Shown here: piece after piece, positions 8,782 through 18,307 of the stretch | How the letters are laid out: each line of letters opens with the position of its first letter | How positions within the stretch are numbered: position 1 is the first letter of the stretch | Source of the DNA: Paludibacteraceae bacterium | Lineage (GTDB): Bacteria > Bacteroidota > Bacteroidia > Bacteroidales > Paludibacteraceae | DNA: 32,026 nt | Direction of reading: 5' to 3' | NCBI GenBank assembly: GCA_017557345.1 | Contig: JAFYZR010000127.1 | Coordinates: 1-32,026, forward strand | The notes under the pieces: model-generated | The model's input: only the letters and a program-made list of their open reading frames with translations | The model's database searches: none | Told to the model about the DNA's origin: nothing | Made by a program: the position numbers and the translations under genes

Positions 8782-11238
8782 ATGGGCAAAATCTTAAAAA
8801 TAGTAAACTTTTTGTTGCTGTGCATGTGTAGCATTTTTGCATATGCGCGGAATGCCCGTGTCTATGGTTATGTGGTGGATCAAAATAATGTTGGAATCGA
8901 ATTGGCGAACGTGGTTGTTCTAAATGCAGATCGCCCGATTGGCACATCGACCAACAAAAACGGCTATTATGAACTGCTTATCGAAGAATCGGATACCGTC
9001 GTGCTGAATTTTTCGATGATCGGTTATACAACTGTGCAACAACGCGTTATCGATTTGCGCGATGTGCTCAATATCAATGTTCAGCTGCTCACAGACGAAC
9101 AATTATTGACGGAAATCGAGGTGCGTGGCATCAAACATACCCAAGGAACGATGGATCATATCGATGCTTCAGCAACTCGCATAATGCCGGATGCGACGGG
9201 CGGATCGATTGAAAGTCTGTTGATTACGTTTGCAGGAGTAAGTCAGACCAATGAATTGAGTTCGCAATATAATGTTCGTGGCGGCTCTTTTGACGAGAAT
9301 TCCGTGTATGTGAACGGGATTGAAGTTCATCGGCCATTACTGATTCGTAGCGGACAGCAAGAAGGATTGTCTTTTGTTAATCCGGAAATGGTTGAAAATG
9401 TGTCCTTTTCAGCCGGCGGTTACGGAGCGCAATATGGCGATAAGATGTCTTCCGTGCTGGATATCACCTATAAGCGTCCAACGGCTTTTGAAGCGAGTTT
9501 GAGTGCCAGTTTGCTTGGCGCACAACTGTATGTCGGTCATGGAGACAGCACTTATAGCATGATGCACGGCTTGCGCTATAAGACGAGCAAATATATGCTT
9601 GGCGGCTTGGCAACTGCAGGCAATTATCAGCCGACATATATTGATTATCAGACGTTTATCACATGGAAAGTAGCGCCCAAATGGCATATGTCATTCTTAG
9701 GAAACGTCAGTCAAAATGACTATCGTTTTACTCCGGACTCTCTTTCTGAGTCGTTTGGCGGACAAAATACCAAGAATTTGACTATTTATTATGACGGCCA
9801 AGAGAAAGATCGCTTCCTTACTGCTTTTGCGGCCTTAAGTGCCAAGGGAAACGTGAGCCGAGAAGTAGAGATCGGTTTTGACGCCAGCGGATTCTATACA
9901 AACGAACGTGAAAACTTTGATATTACAGGCCAATACGTACTATCCAATGCGCCTGCAGATGGGTCGTCAAGCAGCACAAATGTGCAGACAGAACAAGTAG
10001 ATCCGACTCAAGGACAGAGTTCCGTTCTCGGCACAGGCATATTTCATCAGCATGCGCGGAACAGTTTGGAAGCAAGCGTAATTACACTCGCACATAATGG
10101 TTCGTGGAAACATGAAGGCAACACGCTGAGTTGGGGAGTTAGCGGCCAAGCAGAATTGATTCGCGACCATATTTCCGAATGGGAATGGCGTGATTCAGCC
10201 GGTTATTCAATGCCCGATGACGGACAATCCATGGAACTATACTCTGCTATGCGTGGCGACAGTTCGATGCTATCCGCACGTGTGCAAGGCTACCTGCAAA
10301 ATGAACATAAATGGAATACGACTTCCGGGCAATGGATACTAACAGTAGGCGGACGACTGCAATGGTGGAGCTGGAACAACGAAATTCTACCTTCTCCTCG
10401 CGCATCTATTGAATGGATTCCCGGATGGAAACGCGATTTCTGTTTCCGATTGGCAACCGGTCTATACTACCAAGCGCCATTCTATAAGGAATTGCGTGAT
10501 ACCATAACGGATGAAATGGGAGTGACGCGCATTCAGCTGAATAGAGATTTGCGCGCTCAACGTTCGGTACATGTTGTTCTGGGCGGTGATTATTACTTCC
10601 GCGCATGGGGAAGACCATTCAAATTTACTGCTGAAGGATATTATAAATATATCGACCGTATGGAGAGCTACTCCGTTGATAATGTGCGTGTTCGCTATTC
10701 CGGTCAGAATGATTCTCAAGGCTATGCAGGCGGTGTAGATCTGAAATTATACGGCGAATTGGTACCAGGCGCGGATTCATGGATTTCGTTCTCTACTATG
10801 GTAGCACGGCAACGGCTGAACGGTTCAACCCTATGGATTCCTTCGCCAACGGAACAACGCTATAATTTCTCCATGCTGTTCCAAGACTATATTCCGCAAT
10901 TGCCGCAACTGAAGTTCCATATCAAAATGCAATTCTCGGAAGGACAACCCTATTACGCGCCACGCAATAACCAAGCATGGGGACGTATGCCGATGTATAA
11001 ACGTATTGATTTAGGTGCGACCTATCTTTTCAACGCACAAACGGCTAAGTTCATGCGCGCGGCAAGTGCCAAACATGTCAAACAATGGGCTATCCAGTTT
11101 GAAGTATTTAACCTTGTCGGCTGGAATAACGTCAACTCCTATTTCTGGGTTGCAGATGCATACGGTCAACAATGGGCAAGCCCAAACTATCTTACCGGGC
11201 GCAGATATAACTTGAAAATAACAGTAGATCTTAGATAA
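8782..11238 (+). CDS. TonB-dependent receptor with carboxypeptidase-like N-terminal domain and plug
   Basis: Outer-membrane receptor of 818 residues, distinct from the 1108-residue one upstream. Signal peptide about 1-22 (hydrophobic [12 protein letters not shown]). Carboxypeptidase-regulatory-like domain about 24-105 ([20 protein letters not shown], then [12 protein letters not shown]). Plug about 115-225 with classic features: [41 protein letters not shown], and the [20 protein letters not shown] end of the plug, typical of TonB-dependent receptors. The barrel ends in NLKITVDLR rather than a terminal aromatic. No SusD-like or binding lipoprotein is adjacent, and mutS starts 8 bp after its stop. 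Substrate unknown. Confidence 0.9.
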   Translation: MGKILKIVNFLLLCMCSIFAYARNARVYGYVVDQNNVGIELANVVVLNADRPIGTSTNKNGYYELLIEESDTVVLNFSMIGYTTVQQRVIDLRDVLNINVQLLTDEQLLTEIEVRGIKHTQGTMDHIDASATRIMPDATGGSIESLLITFAGVSQTNELSSQYNVRGGSFDENSVYVNGIEVHRPLLIRSGQQEGLSFVNPEMVENVSFSAGGYGAQYGDKMSSVLDITYKRPTAFEASLSASLLGAQLYVGHGDSTYSMMHGLRYKTSKYMLGGLATAGNYQPTYIDYQTFITWKVAPKWHMSFLGNVSQNDYRFTPDSLSESFGGQNTKNLTIYYDGQEKDRFLTAFAALSAKGNVSREVEIGFDASGFYTNERENFDITGQYVLSNAPADGSSSSTNVQTEQVDPTQGQSSVLGTGIFHQHARNSLEASVITLAHNGSWKHEGNTLSWGVSGQAELIRDHISEWEWRDSAGYSMPDDGQSMELYSAMRGDSSMLSARVQGYLQNEHKWNTTSGQWILTVGGRLQWWSWNNEILPSPRASIEWIPGWKRDFCFRLATGLYYQAPFYKELRDTITDEMGVTRIQLNRDLRAQRSVHVVLGGDYYFRAWGRPFKFTAEGYYKYIDRMESYSVDNVRVRYSGQNDSQGYAGGVDLKLYGELVPGADSWISFSTMVARQRLNGSTLWIPSPTEQRYNFSMLFQDYIPQLPQLKFHIKMQFSEGQPYYAPRNNQAWGRMPMYKRIDLGATYLFNAQTAKFMRAASAKHVKQWAIQFEVFNLVGWNNVNSYFWVADAYGQQWASPNYLTGRRYNLKITVDLR

Positions 11239-11246
11239 ACAAATAT

Positions 11247-13877
11247 ATGGCTAACGAAAAGACAACCAATGATTTAACCCCGATGATGAAGCAGTTCCGC
11301 GACATCAAGACACAGTATCCGGACGCGATGCTTCTCTTTCGTTGCGGCGACTTCTATGAGACCTACGCAGAAGATGCGTTGAAAGCCAGCAAGATACTCA
11401 ACATCACGCTGACACACCGTTCAAACGGAGGCACCTCTGCCGCTCAACCGATGGAAATGGCCGGATTCCCGTTCCACGCGCTTGACACCTATTTGCCCAA
11501 ACTGGTGCGAGCAGGTCTGCGTGTGGCAATCTGCGACCAACTTGAAGATCCTAAGTTGACAAAGAAACTGGTTAAACGCGGTGTTACAGAACTGGTTACG
11601 CCAGGTGTCAGTTATTCAGATACCACGCTGACCCAGAAAGAGAATAACTGGGTTGCATGCCTTCATTTTGACAAACATGTTATCGGCGTAGCTTTCCTAG
11701 ATATATCTACCGGCGAGTTCGTGGCCGGACAAGGAGATAGCGATTATATCGACAAACTGCTGACTAACTTTGCGCCAAAGGAAGTTCTACACTTACGCGG
11801 ACGTAAAAACGATCTCGAAAACCTATTTGGTTCTAAGTTCTTTACCTTTGAACTCGAGGACTGGATGCTCGTAGAATCCACCGCCAAAGAGCGGCTGCAG
11901 AAACTATGGGGAGTCTCGTCTCTCAAAGGATTCGGACTCGAAAAGATGCCAGCCGGAGTGACTGCCGCAGGAGGTATATTGATGTACCTCGATATGACAC
12001 AACACCTACAGACCGGGCACATCCAACATCTAAGTCGTATCGAAGAAGACAAATATGTTTGGCTTGATCGTTTCACGATTCGCAATCTGGAACTGATTGG
12101 CGGCCAGACAGCCGAAAGTCACACACTTTATGATGTCATCGACCGTACTATAACGCCTATGGGTGGACGTCTGTTGCATCGATGGATGGCATTTCCTCTG
12201 AAAGAAGTACGCCCGATACGCAATCGTCAAACCGTAGTAGAACACCTCTTTAAAAACCCGGATGCACGCGAAATATTACACAATGCGCTCGCGCAGGTGC
12301 AAGATATGGAGCGTATTGTCAGTAAAGTATCTACCGGTCGTATCGGTCCACGTGAAATGGTGCAATTGGGGCGCGCTTTACGTGCTGTCAAACCCATCAA
12401 AGATATATGCGAAGCCGCGCAAGACAATGCCTATTTATCGTTATTAGGTGAGCAACTCGACCCCTGTGCGGAAATGCGAATGCGTATCGAACAAGAGATT
12501 GTGCCTGATCCGCCTATCGCACAAGGACGCCCAAATATCATCGCAAGAGGAGTTGACACAGAATTAGATGAACTGCGCGCTATTCAATCTGACGGAAAAG
12601 ATTATCTGCTGCAAATTCAGCAACGTGAGGTAGAGCGAACCGGCATTACGAGCCTTAAGATAGGCTATAACAACGTATTCGGATATTATCTTGAAGTACG
12701 GAACACATATAAAGATCAAGTGCCACCAGAGTGGATTCGTAAGCAGACACTCGTTTCTGCAGAGCGCTATATAACAGAAGAACTCAAGACTTATGAAGAG
12801 AAGATAACTACTGCCGAAGAACGCATCCAAATCATAGAAAATCGTCTATATCAGGAACTCATGTTGGCGCTTAGCGAATGGGTACCACAGATGCAACTAG
12901 ATGCTAATGTGCTGGCACAACTCGATTGTTTGCTCTCCTTTGCTACAGTAGCCGCAGAAAATCGTTACGTCTGCCCCGATGTTAACGATAGCCTTGTTAT
13001 CGATATTCGCCAAGGCCGTCACCCCGTGATAGAGCAACAGATGCCGCCCGGAGAACAATATATTGCCAACGATGTGCTGCTCGATAACAAAAACCAACAG
13101 ATTATCATCATCACAGGACCGAACATGGCCGGTAAATCCGCCCTACTCCGCCAGACAGCACTTATCGTTCTTATGGCCCAAATGGGTTCGTTTGTACCTG
13201 CAGAAAGTGCATCTATCGGTATAGTAGATAAGATATTCACGCGTGTTGGTGCAAGCGATAATATTTCATTAGGCGAATCTACATTTATGGTGGAGATGAA
13301 TGAGGCTGCTTCTATCCTCAACAACCTCTCGGAGCGCAGCTTAGTTCTTTTTGACGAACTTGGACGAGGCACAAGCACATACGATGGTATTTCCATAGCT
13401 TGGGCCATCGTGGAATATATACATGAAAACCGCGGACATGCCAAGACGCTCTTTGCTACCCATTACCACGAACTGAATGAGATGGAGAAGACCTTCGAAC
13501 GTATCCGCAATTACAATGTTTCCGTACGAGAAGTAAACGGCAAAGTTATCTTCCTCCGCAAACTCGTACGTGGCGGTTCTGAACATAGCTTCGGTATTCA
13601 TGTGGCAAAACTCGCAGGAATGCCGGCCTCTATCGTTGATCGAGCGAACCAAATACTTGCGGACTTGGAGCGCGCAGCGAAAAACGGAGATATCGCCAAA
13701 CCGATTGAGCATATCGGAGAAACGCGAGAAGGTATGCAACTCAGTTTCTTCCAGCTCGACGATCCTGTTCTTGAGCAAATACGGGATGAAGTTAAATCAC
13801 TTGATATCAATAATTTAACGCCTCTCGAGGCACTCAATAAACTATCAGAAATTAAACGATTAGTAGGAGGTAAATAA
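11247..13877 (+). CDS. mutS: DNA mismatch repair protein MutS
   Basis: Recognises base mismatches and small loops and, with MutL, starts repair. Length 876 is normal for MutS1. The mismatch-reading motif FYE lies at residues 36-38 (CGDFYETY), the same position as in E. coli MutS. The connector, lever and clamp regions follow ([18 protein letters not shown] near 370). The ATPase domain has Walker A GPNMAGKS at 624-631, [13 protein letters not shown], Walker [17 protein letters not shown] and LFATHYHEL. The C-terminus keeps the short helical dimer region ([17 protein letters not shown]). It is preceded by the TonB-dependent receptor (8-bp gap) and overlaps mltG by 1 bp. Confidence 0.98.
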   Translation: MANEKTTNDLTPMMKQFRDIKTQYPDAMLLFRCGDFYETYAEDALKASKILNITLTHRSNGGTSAAQPMEMAGFPFHALDTYLPKLVRAGLRVAICDQLEDPKLTKKLVKRGVTELVTPGVSYSDTTLTQKENNWVACLHFDKHVIGVAFLDISTGEFVAGQGDSDYIDKLLTNFAPKEVLHLRGRKNDLENLFGSKFFTFELEDWMLVESTAKERLQKLWGVSSLKGFGLEKMPAGVTAAGGILMYLDMTQHLQTGHIQHLSRIEEDKYVWLDRFTIRNLELIGGQTAESHTLYDVIDRTITPMGGRLLHRWMAFPLKEVRPIRNRQTVVEHLFKNPDAREILHNALAQVQDMERIVSKVSTGRIGPREMVQLGRALRAVKPIKDICEAAQDNAYLSLLGEQLDPCAEMRMRIEQEIVPDPPIAQGRPNIIARGVDTELDELRAIQSDGKDYLLQIQQREVERTGITSLKIGYNNVFGYYLEVRNTYKDQVPPEWIRKQTLVSAERYITEELKTYEEKITTAEERIQIIENRLYQELMLALSEWVPQMQLDANVLAQLDCLLSFATVAAENRYVCPDVNDSLVIDIRQGRHPVIEQQMPPGEQYIANDVLLDNKNQQIIIITGPNMAGKSALLRQTALIVLMAQMGSFVPAESASIGIVDKIFTRVGASDNISLGESTFMVEMNEAASILNNLSERSLVLFDELGRGTSTYDGISIAWAIVEYIHENRGHAKTLFATHYHELNEMEKTFERIRNYNVSVREVNGKVIFLRKLVRGGSEHSFGIHVAKLAGMPASIVDRANQILADLERAAKNGDIAKPIEHIGETREGMQLSFFQLDDPVLEQIRDEVKSLDINNLTPLEALNKLSEIKRLVGGK
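13865..13870 (+). promoter_or_regulatory. Shine-Dalgarno sequence of mltG inside the mutS end
   Basis: AGGAGG sits 6 nt before the mltG ATG at 13877, within the last codons of mutS. Strong Shine-Dalgarno sites are rare in Bacteroidetes and I see none ahead of the other genes here. It may be incidental, since it also encodes the Val-Gly-Gly of MutS. Confidence 0.5.
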
Positions 13878-14929
13878 TGAGAGTAAAAAAGAGATACATA
13901 TTGCGAACTATTTTAGCCATCTTGTGCATCATTATGCTCATTGCAGCTTCGTTCGCCATGAAGCACTATTATCGCTTGGAAATCAGTAACTTCCGTTCGT
14001 TGGATGGAGAGAGCCATGCCTATAACATATACCCCGGTTCGTCCATCGATAGTGTATTAACACTCATGGAGGCCGATTACGACATCGGGAGTCATCAGGA
14101 CTTCAAACTACATGCGCGCCACCTACATTTTAACTATCCTGAACCCGGACATTACGAATTTGGCAACCAATTGGGTAACCGTGAACTCATTGAACGACTT
14201 AAGTTCGGACATCAAACACCTGTTAAGATTACATGGAATAATTATGTGCGGACACGCGAAGATTTAGCCGGCAAAGTGACAACACATCTTATGATGGATA
14301 GTGTCACCCTGCTCCAATACCTTGAAGATGACGAATTCCTCAAGCAATACAATCTCAACAAAGAGACCAGTCGTTGTCTTTTCATCCCAAACACTTACGA
14401 AGTCTATTGGAATATATCACCGGAACGCCTCTTCGAACGAATGAATAAAGAATATAATGCCTTTTGGACCGAAGAACGACGCGCCAAAGCTGACTCCATA
14501 GGACTCACGCCTGTAGAAGTAGCCATCATCGCTTCGATTGTTGAAGGAGAGAGTCATAACAAGCGCGAAATGCCAATTATTGCCAGTCTATATATCAACC
14601 GCGTACATAAAGGCATGCTGTTACAAGCCTGTCCTACCATCAAATATGCCGTGGGCGATTTCAAACTCAAACGAATCCTATATCGCCATCTTCAAGTTGA
14701 TTCGCCTTATAACACCTACAAGAATCCCGGTCTACCACCGGGCCCAATACGTTGTCCTGCGCCTACTACCATGGATATGGTACTTAACGCGCCGAAGACG
14801 AACTATCTCTATATGTGCGCAAGTCCTGAATTAAATAATACGCATATCTTCTCTTCCGCATATGGCAATCATGCTGCAGCCGCAAGACAATACAGACATA
14901 CGATGGATACAATTCATTGGGACAGATGA
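13877..14929 (+). CDS. mltG: Endolytic peptidoglycan transglycosylase MltG (YceG-like)
   Basis: Membrane-anchored lytic transglycosylase that cuts nascent glycan strands and so ends their elongation. 350 residues. A single N-terminal transmembrane segment (about 9-29) is followed by a LysM-like subdomain and the catalytic YceG domain. The motif IASIVEGESHNKREMPIIAS contains the expected catalytic glutamate, Glu223, and is followed by YINRVHKGMLLQACPTIKYA and the signature SPYNTYKNPGLPPGPI. The start overlaps the mutS stop (TAATG) and the stop overlaps the next ATG (ATGA), so the three genes are probably translated from one message. Confidence 0.95.
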   Translation: MRVKKRYILRTILAILCIIMLIAASFAMKHYYRLEISNFRSLDGESHAYNIYPGSSIDSVLTLMEADYDIGSHQDFKLHARHLHFNYPEPGHYEFGNQLGNRELIERLKFGHQTPVKITWNNYVRTREDLAGKVTTHLMMDSVTLLQYLEDDEFLKQYNLNKETSRCLFIPNTYEVYWNISPERLFERMNKEYNAFWTEERRAKADSIGLTPVEVAIIASIVEGESHNKREMPIIASLYINRVHKGMLLQACPTIKYAVGDFKLKRILYRHLQVDSPYNTYKNPGLPPGPIRCPAPTTMDMVLNAPKTNYLYMCASPELNNTHIFSSAYGNHAAAARQYRHTMDTIHWDR

Positions 14930-15486
14930 TTTGGGATAAAAACGATGATATTAGATTAATTGAGTGCACCAACATTGCACGGACTATCCAACGTCATCTC
15001 AACGAATGTCGAGAGGAACGCCGGCCTTATGTCTTTGTGACGAACACAATGACTATCAAGCCATTACGTCGATTGCTTGTACCCGTTTCCATGCTGGAAG
15101 AAGAAACATACAAAGCAGAAATTTGTACTTATCTTGCACGTAAAACAGGCGCACATATCATTCTGCTTCAAGCTAATGACTACGGTTCGCATGCTAAGCA
15201 GAATGTTAACCGCATAGTCACACATATCAATGCTATTCGGGAAAAATCCAAAGAAAACATCACATATGAAGTTGTCATTGCAAAAAAAGATAGTTTTAAA
15301 CTAACCATAGAAGCATCCGAAAGACAACGGGATTTTCAACACGACTTACTTATCCTAACTGCGAGCCGAGACTATGGACTAGATGATATTCTTTTCGGTC
15401 CCCCGGAACGCAAGGCAATCCAACGCTCTCTCGTACCGGTGATGTTGATTAATCCAAGAGATGATCTTTTCTCTCTCTGTGATTAA
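14926..15486 (+). CDS. Small protein resembling a universal stress protein (UspA-like)
   Basis: 186 residues from the ATG at 14926, preferred because it forms an ATGA overlap with the mltG stop; a TTG nine bases earlier is the alternative. The core RRLLVPVSMLEEETYKAEIC, then THIN-type helix and VVIAKKDSFKLTIEASERQR, then LLILTASRDYGLDDILFGPP and RSLVPVMLINP, follows the order of UspA folds: a beta strand with conserved LVPVS, and a late DLLIL strand followed by a glycine-containing phosphate loop and a RSLVPVMLI strand. The usual G-x2-G-x9-G-S/T loop is not clear, so ATP binding is doubtful. The first 45 residues have no recognisable match. Function unknown; the family call is tentative. Confidence 0.55.
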   Translation: MIWDKNDDIRLIECTNIARTIQRHLNECREERRPYVFVTNTMTIKPLRRLLVPVSMLEEETYKAEICTYLARKTGAHIILLQANDYGSHAKQNVNRIVTHINAIREKSKENITYEVVIAKKDSFKLTIEASERQRDFQHDLLILTASRDYGLDDILFGPPERKAIQRSLVPVMLINPRDDLFSLCD

Positions 15487-15613
15487 CGTTTTGCAACATG
15501 ATGATGCATTTTTTTGACAAAATGACAAAATTATCAATTTTTTCGATAAATTATGCCATTTTGCAAAGTCTATTTTGCATTTTTTACTTTTTTGATACTT
15601 TTTTATATAATTA
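15487..15613. other. AT-rich intergenic segment
   Basis: Part of a 358-bp stretch without protein genes between the UspA-like gene and the tRNA. This first part is very AT-rich with several TTTTGCA and GACAAAAT strings. I see no convincing hairpin terminator for the upstream gene train. The remainder holds the two promoters, small transcript and terminator listed separately. Confidence 0.6.
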
Positions 15614-15645
15614 TTTGGTCATATCGATAAAAAGCAGTACTTTTG
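15614..15645 (+). promoter_or_regulatory. Bacteroidetes-type promoter for a short transcript
   Basis: TTTG at 15614-15617, 20-nt spacer, then TACTTTTG at 15638-15645. This fits the primary sigma factor consensus TTTG-N19-21-TAnnTTTG. The spacer end AAAAAGCAG is shared with the two promoters downstream. Transcription would begin near 15652. Confidence 0.75.
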
Positions 15646-15651
15646 CATCGT

Positions 15652-15722
15652 GTTTTTCATGGTATTAGATTTTAAGGTTAAATGAAAAGATTGGGTTGTC
15701 GGGAGACAACCTTCTTTTTTTT
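15652..15722 (+). ncRNA. Predicted ~70-nt transcript (small RNA or attenuator leader)
   Basis: Between a consensus promoter and a strong terminator lies a transcript of about 70 nt. It can fold into two hairpins: TTTTCAT (15654-15660) with ATGAAAA (15682-15688) around a 21-nt loop, and the terminator GGTTGTC/GACAACC. It also contains an 8-codon reading frame, 15659-15685 (M-V-L-D-F-K-V-K, stop TGA), which could be a leader peptide or chance. The next element downstream has its own promoter, so a stand-alone RNA is as likely as an attenuator. The loop sequence GGTATTAGATTTTAAGGTTA reminds me of a leader common in Bacteroides genomes, but this is memory, not a search result. Confidence 0.55.
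15694..15722 (+). terminator. Rho-independent terminator of the short transcript
   Basis: Perfect stem GGTTGTC (15694-15700) and GACAACC (15705-15711) with a GGGA tetraloop, followed by TTCTTTTTTTT. Confidence 0.85.
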
Positions 15723-15751
15723 ACACTTTTTTGAATTTTTTTTATTTTTTA

Positions 15752-15783
15752 TTTGCGTATATCAAAAAAAAGCAGTACCTTTG
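15752..15783 (+). promoter_or_regulatory. Bacteroidetes-type promoter for tRNA-Ser
   Basis: TTTG at 15752-15755, 20-nt spacer, TACCTTTG at 15776-15783. The start would be near 15790, giving a leader of about 55 nt before the tRNA. The spacer carries ATATCAAAAAAAAGCAG, nearly identical to that of the promoter at 15990. Confidence 0.75.
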
Positions 15784-15844
15784 CACCCGCTTTTCGATTT
15801 AAGCAACGAATTGCCGTTTCCGCGCGCCGATTAGGCGAGCACTA

Positions 15845-15931
<87 letters not shown>

Positions 15932-15932
15932 C

Positions 15933-15960
15933 AAGAGACACCGATTGGGTGTCTCTTTTG
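15933..15960 (+). terminator. Rho-independent terminator after tRNA-Ser
   Basis: AAGAGACACC (15933-15942) pairs with GGTGTCTCTT (15948-15957) around a short loop, then TTG TTATTAT. It begins one base after the discriminator-adjacent residues, so termination occurs almost directly after the tRNA. Confidence 0.8.
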
Positions 15961-15989
15961 TTATTATATGTGATTTTTTTTCTCTTTTT

Positions 15990-16021
15990 TTTGTTTATAT
16001 CAAAAAAAAGCAGTAATTTTG
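15990..16021 (+). promoter_or_regulatory. Bacteroidetes-type promoter for the CYTH-cotH-amylase unit
   Basis: TTTG at 15990-15993, 20-nt spacer, TAATTTTG at 16014-16021. The start near 16028 leaves a leader of only about 13 nt before the ATG at 16041. No other promoter of this type is evident before the two following genes. Confidence 0.75.
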
Positions 16022-16040
16022 TGAGCAAATTATACATACC

Positions 16041-16508
16041 ATGGCTAACAATACAGAAATAGAACGCAAATTCTTGGTTACATCTGAGGATTTTAGGGAA
16101 CAATCTGTTGCACAACATGAGATTATGCAGGGTTATTTATGCAAAGACCCTGAGAAGACTATACGCGTTCGTATACGCGATAAGCAGGCATTCATCACCA
16201 TAAAATCAAATATTTTGAGACAAGGTTTGGCAAAATTCGAATGGGAACGAGAAATTAACATCGATGATGCAAAAGAATTGATGGCCATCTGTCTGCCTGG
16301 CGCTATCTCAAAAACACGCTATATTATTCCTGCAGAACCTTATGACGGTGCTGAGCGCAAATGGGAAGTTGACGTGTTCCATGGGCGTTTGGAAGGACGT
16401 ATTCTTGCAGAAATAGAATTAGGCAATGAAAATGAACCATTCATAAAGCCTAAATGGCTTGGAGATGAAGTAACCGGTCTGCCGCAGTATTATAATGCCA
16501 ATATGTAA
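16041..16508 (+). CDS. CYTH domain protein, probable inorganic triphosphatase
   Basis: 155 residues forming one CYTH domain (CyaB / thiamine triphosphatase fold). The defining motif EIERKFLV is at residues 6-13. Charged tunnel residues follow in the usual places: TIRVRIRDKQAFITIKS, FEWEREI, KTRYIIP, KWEVDVFHGRLEGRILAEIE. Bacterial short CYTH proteins of this sort usually hydrolyse tripolyphosphate or nucleoside triphosphates; adenylate cyclase activity is less likely. Its ATG lies just 20 bases beyond the promoter. A secreted CotH protein begins almost at its stop; whether the two are linked functionally is unclear. Confidence 0.88.
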   Translation: MANNTEIERKFLVTSEDFREQSVAQHEIMQGYLCKDPEKTIRVRIRDKQAFITIKSNILRQGLAKFEWEREINIDDAKELMAICLPGAISKTRYIIPAEPYDGAERKWEVDVFHGRLEGRILAEIELGNENEPFIKPKWLGDEVTGLPQYYNANM

Positions 16509-16512
16509 TTTT

Positions 16513-18270
16513 ATGCGCCGTTTTTTACCCATATGCTGTATGATGCTCTATTCGGTATTCGTCTACTCGCTTACAATACCGAAAGGAACGCTGTATTTTG
16601 ATAACAGCAAGACCAAGTATTCTACAGTGCGCTTTGTGTATGGCAGCGACACACAACAAGAGACCTACGTCTTAGCAATGACTTTAGACGGCAACAAATG
16701 GCGTGTCTCTATTCCAGAACAGGTAAATAATATGTATCGCTTCACTTTCGTGGGTGGTGAAGTCAGTACAGGCAAGCAAAATATGTATTTTAGTGACTAT
16801 AAGGAATATGTCAGCAAGACCTTGAATCTCAACCGAACCGCTACCTCAGAAGCGCAGATGAATGCAGGCGAGATTTTCGTACCGGAGTCTGGCGACAACT
16901 GGGCACAAGGAGCTTGGACTACTCTCGCCTTATGGCAAGCTTCACAAGGTTCAGGTTCTGCCACTATCTCTGGTACGCTACCGGTTGTTTACATCAATAC
17001 CAATGGAGGTGCTGCTATCGATAGCAAAGATACATATGTAGCCGGTTCCGTGTATATCGACCCGCTTTCTACAGGCTCAACAGCACTTGGCACACAAACT
17101 ACGCCTGTCTCCGCACAGTTCAAAGGCCGTGGCAATTGGACTTGGTCGGCTTTCGACAAGAAGCCCTATAAAATTAAATTTGATGCCAAACAATCGGTTC
17201 TGGGCATGCCGAATAACAAACACTGGTGCTTGATGGCTTATGCGGATGACTATTTAGGGTATCTCAAGAACCCGGTTGGACACATGCTCAGCGAAGTACT
17301 GGATCTCAAATGGACTCCACATATCAAGCCTGTAGAGCTTGTCATTAACGGCCAGTATCAAGGGCTCTATTTCCTCACAGAGCATATACGCATCGCAGGC
17401 AAAAGAATCAATATTACCGAGCAAGAGGACAATGCAACTGATTCTGTTTCCGGAGGTTGGCTTGTAGAGATTGACAACTATCGAGAGGAAAATAATATCG
17501 AGTTTTACGAAGGTAATGGACAGTTCGTCATGGTTACCATCAAAGAGCCGGAAGTACTATCCAATGCACAGCATTCATATGTCCAATCGCAGATGAATGC
17601 ACTCAATTCGGCCATCTATGGTTCTTCCGCAGACAAATTGTGGGGGCTGCTTGATCTTAATGAGGCGGCGAAATATTACTTGGTACAGGAAATCATGGAG
17701 GATTGCGAATCCTATCATGGAAGTTGTTATCTTTACAAAGACCGCGACCGCAACGGACAGAAAGCCAAGTGGTGCTTTGGACCCGTTTGGGACTTCGGCA
17801 ATGCTTATAATAGGCATCATTATTGGAATACAGAGAACTGGATATACGTTGCCCCTGAGTTCCAACAATATTGGATTGGCAAAATTGCCACATGGCCGGA
17901 GTTCCAGGATAAAGTGCAGGAATATTGGTATGTCTTCTATCATTCCCAGCAAGACATCATCCGCGAGCAGATTGCTTCCTTCGTTTCCTCTGTTGCACAG
18001 GCTGCGAAGAATGATGCTACTGTTTGGAATGGCACAAATAACTACTGTGAAAATAGCAACATGATGCAAAAACAAAATGACTTCTTAACTGAATTCAACT
18101 GGCGCATCAACTGGCTCTATTCCAAGTGGGGAGAAGGGAAACAATCAACGCACGATATAACGCCCTCCACTACAGACCAAAATCAAAGTATAAAAATCCT
18201 CCGCAACGGGCAGATATTCATTATGCGCAATGGATGCACTTATACCCTTACCGGCGCACGCGTAGAATAA
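16513..18270 (+). CDS. Secreted CotH-like protein with starch-binding-like module and T9SS tail
   Basis: 585 residues from the ATG at 16513, which puts the signal peptide (RRFLPICCMMLYSVFVYS) directly at the N-terminus; an in-frame ATG at 16495 inside the CYTH gene is the alternative. About 20-130 is a beta-rich module (GTLYFDNSKTKYSTVRFVYG) resembling CBM26-type starch-binding domains. About 195-500 is CotH-like: KGRGNWTW from residue 204, KKPYKIKF, ELVINGQYQGLYFLTEHIR, a VEID strand, and GPVWDFGNAY from residue 423. CotH family members elsewhere are spore-coat or cell-surface protein kinases; kinase activity here is unproven. The C-terminal ~25 residues (KILRNGQIFIMRNGCTYTLT) look like a short T9SS type A sorting tail, shared in form with the next gene. 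Confidence 0.83.
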   Translation: MRRFLPICCMMLYSVFVYSLTIPKGTLYFDNSKTKYSTVRFVYGSDTQQETYVLAMTLDGNKWRVSIPEQVNNMYRFTFVGGEVSTGKQNMYFSDYKEYVSKTLNLNRTATSEAQMNAGEIFVPESGDNWAQGAWTTLALWQASQGSGSATISGTLPVVYINTNGGAAIDSKDTYVAGSVYIDPLSTGSTALGTQTTPVSAQFKGRGNWTWSAFDKKPYKIKFDAKQSVLGMPNNKHWCLMAYADDYLGYLKNPVGHMLSEVLDLKWTPHIKPVELVINGQYQGLYFLTEHIRIAGKRINITEQEDNATDSVSGGWLVEIDNYREENNIEFYEGNGQFVMVTIKEPEVLSNAQHSYVQSQMNALNSAIYGSSADKLWGLLDLNEAAKYYLVQEIMEDCESYHGSCYLYKDRDRNGQKAKWCFGPVWDFGNAYNRHHYWNTENWIYVAPEFQQYWIGKIATWPEFQDKVQEYWYVFYHSQQDIIREQIASFVSSVAQAAKNDATVWNGTNNYCENSNMMQKQNDFLTEFNWRINWLYSKWGEGKQSTHDITPSTTDQNQSIKILRNGQIFIMRNGCTYTLTGARVE

Positions 18271-18307
18271 CCGCCCACAAACATTGTAAACAAAACAACA
18301 TCATATC

